Below, piece after piece: positions 58,860 to 64,000 of a DNA stretch of 64,000 bases. The translations under genes were made by a program, and so were the position numbers. The notes beneath the pieces were generated by a model, which ran no database searches, was not told the DNA's origin, and saw only the letters and a program-made list of their open reading frames with translations. This DNA is from Hydrogenibacillus sp. (lineage in GTDB: Bacteria; Bacillota; Bacilli; Thermicanales; DSM-22653): the NCBI GenBank assembly GCA_014896255.1, contig JADBKT010000008.1, forward strand, positions 1-64,000, read 5' to 3'. Position 1 is the stretch's first letter. Every line of letters begins with the position of its first letter.

Positions 58860-59186
58860 ATGTCGACACAGCCGCTTTATACACCGCCCGGTGAGCGCGA
58901 AACGCGCCGCGATCGCCTACACCACACGATCGCGTTTGCCGTGAGCATCTTTTTGACCATCCTGTCTTTTGGGGCGATCGTCTATGCCATCGAACAAGGC
59001 GCTTCCGTCGGGTTCGTCGTCGCCTTCATCGTCGGCCTGGCCGTCGTCCAATCGGCCTTTCAGGCCTATATCTGGATGCACCTGAAAGATGAAGGGCACA
59101 CGATGCCGCAGCTCTTTTTCTACATCGGCGTGTTTGTCACCGCGGTGACGGTCGTCGGCGTCGTGCTCATGAGCTGGTGGCACTGA
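58860..59186 (+). CDS. ctaF: Cytochrome caa3 oxidase subunit IV
   Basis: 108 residues with three membrane helices (FAVSIFLTILSFGAIVYAI; FVVAFIVGLAVVQSAFQAYI; LFFYIGVFVTAVTVVGVVLM), matching the CtaF / prokaryotic cytochrome C oxidase subunit IV family (AYIWMHLKDEGH). It starts two bases after the ctaE stop. It supports assembly or stability of the complex. Confidence 0.9.
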   Translation: MSTQPLYTPPGERETRRDRLHHTIAFAVSIFLTILSFGAIVYAIEQGASVGFVVAFIVGLAVVQSAFQAYIWMHLKDEGHTMPQLFFYIGVFVTAVTVVGVVLMSWWH

Positions 59187-59233
59187 AAAAAATGCGTCTT
59201 TAAACGGCGGTCACAGAAAATTCATAGCCGAAG

Positions 59234-59242
59234 TGTTATAAT
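59234..59242 (+). promoter_or_regulatory. Extended -10 promoter of ctaG
   Basis: tgttataat is a TGN-TATAAT extended -10, 33 bases before the ctaG start codon, in an AT-rich gap between ctaF and ctaG. The -35 is weak. It suggests that ctaG is also transcribed separately from the oxidase subunits. Confidence 0.6.
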
Positions 59243-59274
59243 AGTGTATCGCGATCGGGGAAAGAAGGGAGATC

Positions 59275-60210
59275 ATGCTCCAGCTTTATCAACAGCTCAA
59301 GATGTTCGGCTGGGTGGCGCTCTGGAGCCCCGACAAGATCGTTTTGGTGATCGTCGTCGGCGCTCTGTACGCGCTCCTGATCGGTCCGTATCGCCGCGAT
59401 ATCCCCGGCGCGACACCGGTCTCCCCGGTGAAGATCCTTTCCTTCGTTGCTGCCCTTGGGCTGTACTATGTGGCCCAGGGCAGCCCGCTTTACTTGATGA
59501 GTCACATGGTGTTTTGGCTGCATATGGTCAAGATGGCCATCGTCTATTTGCTCGTACCGCCGCTTCTCCTCATCGGGTTGCCGCCGTGGTTTTACGCCTA
59601 TGCATTTCGCTGGCGGGCGCTCAAAAAAGCCGTCGATCGCCTGAGTTATCCTCTTGTGTCGCTTTTTTTGTTCAACGGCCTGTTTTCCATCTATCATCTG
59701 CCTGCCGTGTTCGACTATTTGAACACGCACCGCAGCGCGGGCATCCTGTACGCGATGGCGATGTTCGTCGCTTCACTCATCATGTGGTGGCCGATCTTAA
59801 ACCCGCTTCCGGAACGCGAGGAATGGTCGCATATCCGCAAGATCGCCTACATTTTCGCCAACGGCATCCTCATTACGCCGGCGTGCGCTTTGTTGTTCCT
59901 CAGCGATACGACGCTTTATCAGACGTATTCCAACAACGATCTGTGGGCGTTGATGGTCGGCTTTTGCTTGCCGCCGGGGGCGAGGGCCGTCGATCTCGCG
60001 GGCTTGAGCGTTCAGCAGTTCAACATGCTGTCGCCGCTTGACGACCAGAAACTCGGCGGGATTTTGATGAAGGTGCTCCAAGAACTGATCTACGCCGTGT
60101 TCGTCGTAACGGTCTTTTACCGCTGGTTCCGCGAGGCGCGCGAAGAAGAACGCCGGAGCGAGGCGGCGGTGTTGGCCGAAGCCCGGCTTCGCGAGCGGTC
60201 GGAACCGTGA
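59275..60210 (+). CDS. ctaG: Cytochrome c oxidase assembly factor CtaG (caa3-type)
   Basis: 311 residues, about seven membrane helices; ATG 59275 follows aagaaggga. Typical features are LSFVAALGLYYVAQGSPLYL, SHMVFWLHMVKMAIVYLLVP with conserved His, SIYHLPAVFDYL and PPGARAVDLAGLSVQQ. In Bacillus subtilis CtaG is needed for caa3 oxidase assembly, probably of the copper centres. The charged tail (about 40 residues, EAREEERRSEAAVLAEARL) is cytosolic. Confidence 0.93.
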   Translation: MLQLYQQLKMFGWVALWSPDKIVLVIVVGALYALLIGPYRRDIPGATPVSPVKILSFVAALGLYYVAQGSPLYLMSHMVFWLHMVKMAIVYLLVPPLLLIGLPPWFYAYAFRWRALKKAVDRLSYPLVSLFLFNGLFSIYHLPAVFDYLNTHRSAGILYAMAMFVASLIMWWPILNPLPEREEWSHIRKIAYIFANGILITPACALLFLSDTTLYQTYSNNDLWALMVGFCLPPGARAVDLAGLSVQQFNMLSPLDDQKLGGILMKVLQELIYAVFVVTVFYRWFREAREEERRSEAAVLAEARLRERSEP

Positions 60211-60367
60211 GGATCGCAGGACCGTAGCCGCGAGGCCCGCGCCGACTTGGCCGCAAGATCCGTGCTGCGGAGTCGGGGTCGTACGACCGGATGCGCAAAG
60301 TCGGGGCCTCGACTGAGCGTGGGCGATCGGCGTTAAGGCGGCGGGGATGGACGTGGAGGGAACGTCG

Positions 60368-61330
60368 ATGTGGAAATGGTTGCCGCGCCTGGTGGTGTTG
60401 CTCACCTTTTTGGTGCTCACCCTCGGCGTCATCGTCGTGGCCACGGAAAGCGGCGATGCTTGCGGTTTTGATTGGCCCTACTGCAATGGCCGATTGTATC
60501 CCGATCCGTTTGACTACAAGCAGGTCATCGAATACACGCATCGCCTGACGACGGTCCTGTTGAGTTTCGTCGCCTTGGGCAACGCGGCGGCGTTTGGCTT
60601 GGTGCCTTACGGACGGCGAACCGGGCAAGCGCCGCTGGCCTTGCTCGTCTTGCTGCTCTTGTTCACGCAGGCCGGCGTCGGCGGACTGAACGTGCTTTTA
60701 GGTACGCCGAAAGGTTTTACGACGCTCGACGTGCTGGTCAGCGAGGCGCTGTGGGTCGCGGTGATCATTTTCTGGGCACGGAGCGCCGGGAGCGCCGAAG
60801 CACGCCGAACGAACGGCCGAAGCGTGCACGGGTCTGCGAGACGGGCCGCCGGATGGCTCGTCGTCCTCGTGTATGCCGAGATCGCTTTGGGCGGTTTCTT
60901 TAAACACAGCGCGTTGGCGGAAGTTTTTTTCGGCCTTCATCCGACGCGCGTCTGGCTCGATTCACCGGCGCTCGCGGAGTCCGTCTATGTGCTTCACGGC
61001 GTTCTCGGCGTCCTGACGCTCATCGCCTTCGGGGCACTGTATACGTTCGTCCGGCCGCTTTCGGATCGGCGCGTGCGCCGCGGCGCGCAGATCACCGCCG
61101 TCTTGCTCCTTTTGGAGATTTTGGCCGGATTTACGGTGGTCATCCGGGGGCTGACCCCCTTTTGGGTTGCGGCGCACATGATCATGGCCACGCTTTCCCT
61201 CGGGGCTGCGGCGTATGTGTACGGAACGCTGCTCGAACACGCGCCTCATGGGCAGCGCTCCTTCGGGGGCCTGACGGAAAGGAGGGATGCCCGTGTCCCA
61301 ACAGTCGACGCTCGGCAGAAAAATGCTTGA
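60368..61330 (+). CDS. ctaA: Heme A synthase
   Basis: 320 residues, eight membrane helices. It oxidises heme O to heme A for the caa3 oxidase. Near the N-terminus are the Cys pair and Glu of the active site, TESGDACGFDWPYCNGRL, and EYTHRLTTVLLSF (heme-ligand His). The second half has SVYVLHGVLGVLTLIAFG and FWVAAHMIMATLSLGAAA. ATG 60368 has gtggaggga upstream. Its last 13 codons overlap the start of ctaB. Unlike B. subtilis, where ctaA is divergent, here it runs with ctaB. Confidence 0.92.
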   Translation: MWKWLPRLVVLLTFLVLTLGVIVVATESGDACGFDWPYCNGRLYPDPFDYKQVIEYTHRLTTVLLSFVALGNAAAFGLVPYGRRTGQAPLALLVLLLLFTQAGVGGLNVLLGTPKGFTTLDVLVSEALWVAVIIFWARSAGSAEARRTNGRSVHGSARRAAGWLVVLVYAEIALGGFFKHSALAEVFFGLHPTRVWLDSPALAESVYVLHGVLGVLTLIAFGALYTFVRPLSDRRVRRGAQITAVLLLLEILAGFTVVIRGLTPFWVAAHMIMATLSLGAAAYVYGTLLEHAPHGQRSFGGLTERRDARVPTVDARQKNA

Positions 61331-62276
61331 CGGCGAGATGCCGGTGCCTGGGGCGCTTACGCGATCGCTTGCGCCTGGGCCGGAGGGTCAGGTGCGCTCC
61401 GGCCGGGCCCGGCGGCTCGGCGACTACTACCGCCTCATCAAGCCGGGCATCGTTTATTCGAACGTATTCGGCACGGCGGCGGGTCTGTGGTTGGCCAAAG
61501 GGAGCGGGGCGTTCAACGATCGCTCACCGCTTCTGATTGTGGGAACGCTGATCGGCGTCGCCCTCGTCATCGCTTCCGGTACGGTGATCAACAACGTCAT
61601 CGATCGTGACATCGATCAGCTGATGGAACGCACGAAAAACCGCCCGATCCCCGGCGGGTGGGTGAGCCCCACCGCCGCCCTCGTTTATGGTCTCCTTCTC
61701 GGACTTTTGGGTGAAGGGCTGCTGTACGCGCTCGTCCACCCGCTGGCAGCATACACGGTGTTTGTCGGATGGGCATTTTATGTCGTGTTCTACACGCTGT
61801 GGACGAAACGCACGACGACGCTCAACACCATCGTCGGTGCGGTATCCGGCGCCATCCCGACGGTCGCCGGGTACGTCGCCTATAGCATGCGCGTCGACCT
61901 CGTCGCCTGGGTGTTGTTTGCCATTTTGTTCCTCTGGCAACCGGCGCATTTTCTCGCCCTGGCCATGCGCCGTCGAGACGATTACGCGCGCGCCGGCGTG
62001 CCGATGCTTCCGGTCGTCTACGGCAACGGCGCGGCGAAGCGTCAAACGTTCATCTATGTGCTGACCCTCGTCCCGACGACGCTCCTCCTCTATCCTTTGG
62101 GTACGGTGGGGCCGATGTATGCCGTCGGAGCGCTGCTGCTCGGAATCGTCTACCTCGCGCTCTCCGTGCGCGGGTTTCGGTTGCGCGGTGCGGAAGAACG
62201 GCGTTGGAGCACGCAGATGTTCGGTTATTCGATCGTGTACTTGACGATCCTCTACGGCTTGATGATTTTCGCTTAG
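61293..62276 (+). CDS. ctaB: Protoheme IX farnesyltransferase (heme O synthase)
   Basis: 327 residues. GTG 61293 has aaaggagg seven bases upstream; ATG 61287 would be too close to it. UbiA-family prenyltransferase with IKPGIVYSNVFGTAAGLWLA, the first Asp motif NNVIDRDIDQLMERTKNRPI near residue 105, and the second motif ALAMRRRDDYARAGVPMLPV near 225. It adds a farnesyl group to heme b, giving heme O for CtaA. The N-terminal 45 residues before the first helix are hydrophilic and a little long. Confidence 0.93.
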   Translation: MSQQSTLGRKMLDGEMPVPGALTRSLAPGPEGQVRSGRARRLGDYYRLIKPGIVYSNVFGTAAGLWLAKGSGAFNDRSPLLIVGTLIGVALVIASGTVINNVIDRDIDQLMERTKNRPIPGGWVSPTAALVYGLLLGLLGEGLLYALVHPLAAYTVFVGWAFYVVFYTLWTKRTTTLNTIVGAVSGAIPTVAGYVAYSMRVDLVAWVLFAILFLWQPAHFLALAMRRRDDYARAGVPMLPVVYGNGAAKRQTFIYVLTLVPTTLLLYPLGTVGPMYAVGALLLGIVYLALSVRGFRLRGAEERRWSTQMFGYSIVYLTILYGLMIFA

Positions 62277-62305
62277 ATGATGTTCGGACGATGGGGGTGA
62301 GGGCG

Positions 62306-62893
62306 ATGGCGCGCATCACCTGGGCGACGGTCGGGCTGGCGGTGCTGCTCCTTCTGGGGGCTTGCGGCGGGAGTCAACTGCCGGTCATCGGCAAAGCGCC
62401 GGATTTTACCCTTCAAACGATCGACGGGGAGGCCTTTCATTTCCACGATGACGCCGGTAAGGTCCGGCTCGTGTCGTTCATCTATACGAATTGCCCGACC
62501 GAGTGCCCGGCGATGACCCATTGGATGCTCGTGGCTCAGAAAATGCTCAAGGAGAACGGCGTTACGCCGGAAGCGGTGCGCTTCTATTCGATCACCTTCG
62601 ATCCGGAGCGCGATACGCCGGAGGCGATGCGCGCCTTCATGACGAAGTTCCGCTATGACGGACAGACGCTCGACTGGCCGTACTGGCGGGCGCTCACCGG
62701 GTCGGTGGAAGAGACGCATCAAGTGGTGCGTGATTTTGGCCTGTTCGTCCAACCGTCGAACGACGGTTACTTCATACACTCCGATCGGGTCGTGCTCGTC
62801 GACGGCGACGGTCAGATCCGCGCGCTGTATCCCGGTTCCACGCTTTCGCCGGACGATGTCTACCGCGACATGCGCGCGCTGTTGAAAAAATAA
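62306..62893 (+). CDS. SCO1/SenC-type copper chaperone lipoprotein
   Basis: 195 residues; ATG 62306. N-terminal lipobox LLLLGAC (Cys near residue 18). Thioredoxin fold with copper-binding IYTNCPTECPAMTHWM (CxxxCP) near residue 68 and the third ligand His in GYFIHSDRVVLVDGDG near residue 160. SCO proteins deliver copper to the CuA site of subunit II, so this completes the caa3 assembly set. A terminator follows 29 bases after the stop. Confidence 0.93.
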   Translation: MARITWATVGLAVLLLLGACGGSQLPVIGKAPDFTLQTIDGEAFHFHDDAGKVRLVSFIYTNCPTECPAMTHWMLVAQKMLKENGVTPEAVRFYSITFDPERDTPEAMRAFMTKFRYDGQTLDWPYWRALTGSVEETHQVVRDFGLFVQPSNDGYFIHSDRVVLVDGDGQIRALYPGSTLSPDDVYRDMRALLKK

Positions 62894-62922
62894 AACATCA
62901 AATGGACACTTTCTTCCATCAG

Positions 62923-62945
62923 GCGACGTCGACCGTCGCTTTTTT
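62923..62945 (+). terminator. Rho-independent terminator after sco
   Basis: Stem gcgacg / cgtcgc (62923-62928 with 62934-62939), a 5-base loop, then six T residues. It closes the oxidase assembly operon. An extended -10 tggtatact (62945-62953) directly after it may serve pgi. Confidence 0.78.
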
Positions 62946-62992
62946 GGTATACTGATCGTGATCATGGGCTGGGATCGAAAGGGGGGGGAGCG

Positions 62993-64000
62993 TTGCGTCT
63001 CGTCCAATACGACGATCAACCGCTCGGCGCGTTTATCGATCCGGAGGAGTACGCGCGACTCGCCGGCGTCATCGCGCATCACCATGCGGAACTCGTCGAA
63101 AAACGGCGCGACGGGGCGATGCTCGGCTGGTTTGATTACCCGCAGCGCATCCGTGAGGAGACGCTCTCGGCCGTGCATTCGGTCGCTTTGCGCATCCGCG
63201 AAGAAGCCGACGTCTTCGTCGTCATCGGCATCGGCGGTTCGTATCTCGGCGCGCATGCGGCGATCCGGATGCTCTCGGAGGGGGAGACCGGGCCCGAGGT
63301 CGTCTTCATCGGACACCATTTGAGCAGCTGGGCGCTCGAGCGCCTGCGCGCGCGTCTTCACGGGAAAAACGTTTTCGTGAACGTCGTCTCCAAATCCGGG
63401 ACGACGACGGAACCGGCCGTCGCGTTTCGGCTGCTTAAGGCGGATCTGGAAGCCAGGTACGGAAAAGAGGGGGCCCGACGGCGGATCATCGCCACGACCG
63501 ATCCGTCCAGCGGCGCGCTCCGGGCGATGGCGGAGCGCTACGGCTATACGTCCTTCGACATTCCGCGGGACGTCGGCGGGCGGTTCTCGGTGCTCACGCC
63601 GGTCGGCCTCTTGCCGATGGCCGTCGCCGGCATCGACATCGAGGCCGTTTTGTCCGGCGCCCGGGCGATGATGACGGCGCTCGCCTCGCCGGATGTGGAG
63701 ACGAACGCCGCCTATCGATATGCGGCCGCACGCTACATTCTGTATCAAAAAGGGTATGACGTGGAGCTCTTCGCCGGATTTTCCCCGCGGTTTGAGGCCT
63801 TCGGCGGATGGCTCGCGCAGTTGTTCGCCGAAAGCGAGGGCAAAAAGGGGCGCGGCATCTTTCCGGTGGCGGGACAGTACACGACCGATCTGCATTCCAT
63901 CGGGCAGTACGTTCAGGAGGGGCGCCGGCGCCTGTTCGAGACGTTCCTGTGGACGGACGAGGAGGGTGCGGAGGTCGTCGTTCCTCCGGCGGACGACGAC
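62993..64000 (+). CDS. pgi: Glucose-6-phosphate isomerase, cut by the window end
   Basis: The first 336 codons of a gene expected to have about 450. Start TTG 62993 after a ggggggggag stretch. Motifs: VVIGIGGSYLGAHAAIRML near residue 80, VVSKSGTTTEPAVAFRLLK near 130, the isomerase signature DIPRDVGGRFSVLTPVGLLP near 190, and QLFAESEGKKGRGIFPV near 275. It interconverts glucose-6-phosphate and fructose-6-phosphate. Not related to the upstream oxidase genes. Confidence 0.93.
   Translation, partial: MRLVQYDDQPLGAFIDPEEYARLAGVIAHHHAELVEKRRDGAMLGWFDYPQRIREETLSAVHSVALRIREEADVFVVIGIGGSYLGAHAAIRMLSEGETGPEVVFIGHHLSSWALERLRARLHGKNVFVNVVSKSGTTTEPAVAFRLLKADLEARYGKEGARRRIIATTDPSSGALRAMAERYGYTSFDIPRDVGGRFSVLTPVGLLPMAVAGIDIEAVLSGARAMMTALASPDVETNAAYRYAAARYILYQKGYDVELFAGFSPRFEAFGGWLAQLFAESEGKKGRGIFPVAGQYTTDLHSIGQYVQEGRRRLFETFLWTDEEGAEVVVPPADDD

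Overview
The window is a 64 kb, GC-rich stretch from an aerobic, motile member of the Bacillales. The evidence is Bacillus-type synteny (yerA-yerB-yerC-pcrA-ligA-camS, then gatCAB-rlmD; cheA-cheW-cheC-cheD-sigD), Gram-positive Shine-Dalgarno sites, lipoprotein signals and sigma-A promoters. The copper-amine-oxidase-type stalk domain, the GC content and the caa3 oxidase locus suggest a thermophilic Paenibacillaceae-like or Hydrogenibacillus-like organism. That taxonomic placement is inference only.

Layout. 1-3.9 kb: the tail of a secreted protein, then a stalk-domain/PhnD-type phosphonate-phosphate binding protein preceded by a five- or six-copy 11-bp-periodic Pho-box array, and on the minus strand a PsiE protein, a lipoprotein and a coiled-coil secreted protein. 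4.0-7.1 kb: 5-oxoprolinase genes pxpA-pxpB-pxpC, with PxpA fused to a pterin carbinolamine dehydratase domain. 7.2-11.3 kb: purB and purC in one uninterrupted frame, then a 3'-truncated purL; purS and purQ are absent. 11.3-15.4 kb (minus): the end of the chemotaxis/motility operon, from a 5'-truncated cheA to sigD and two small downstream genes. 15.4-18.8 kb: a 3'-truncated NDP-forming acyl-CoA synthetase, then a FetAB-type ABC exporter. 18.9-34.6 kb: rocD, the yerA-yerB-yerC / pcrA-ligA-camS block, wrbA, an arginine/proline-type regulator with degenerate AAA motifs, proline dehydrogenase and rocA. 34.8-41 kb: a glycolipid glycosyltransferase, gatCAB and rlmD. 41-47 kb: split chromate transporter, a broken nitroreductase gene, a YhfC-type membrane protease, nfo, an MscS channel, a fluoride riboswitch and a crcB pair. 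47.5-50.5 kb: three tandem CorA paralogues with GMN, AMN and SMN filters. 50.5-62.9 kb: CtaM-like DUF420 protein, NUDIX hydrolase, UbiD-type decarboxylase, cardiolipin synthase, then ctaCDEFG, ctaA, ctaB and sco for the caa3 oxidase and heme A. 63 kb to the end: pgi, running off the window.

How it fits together. The rocD/fadM/rocA genes and their regulator form an ornithine and proline to glutamate module, and pxpABC also yields glutamate. The ctaC-sco block is a complete set for building a caa3 oxidase, with the DUF420 protein nearby. The fluoride riboswitch, two CrcB subunits and the CorA set form an ion-handling neighbourhood.

A striking general feature is the number of genes broken at sharp internal points: purL, cheA, the acyl-CoA synthetase, the nitroreductase and ctaD, plus the lost purB stop. 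Because ctaD should be essential for the adjacent oxidase, at least some of these breaks may be assembly errors rather than biology. I found no convincing tRNA, rRNA, CRISPR array, transposase or phage gene.
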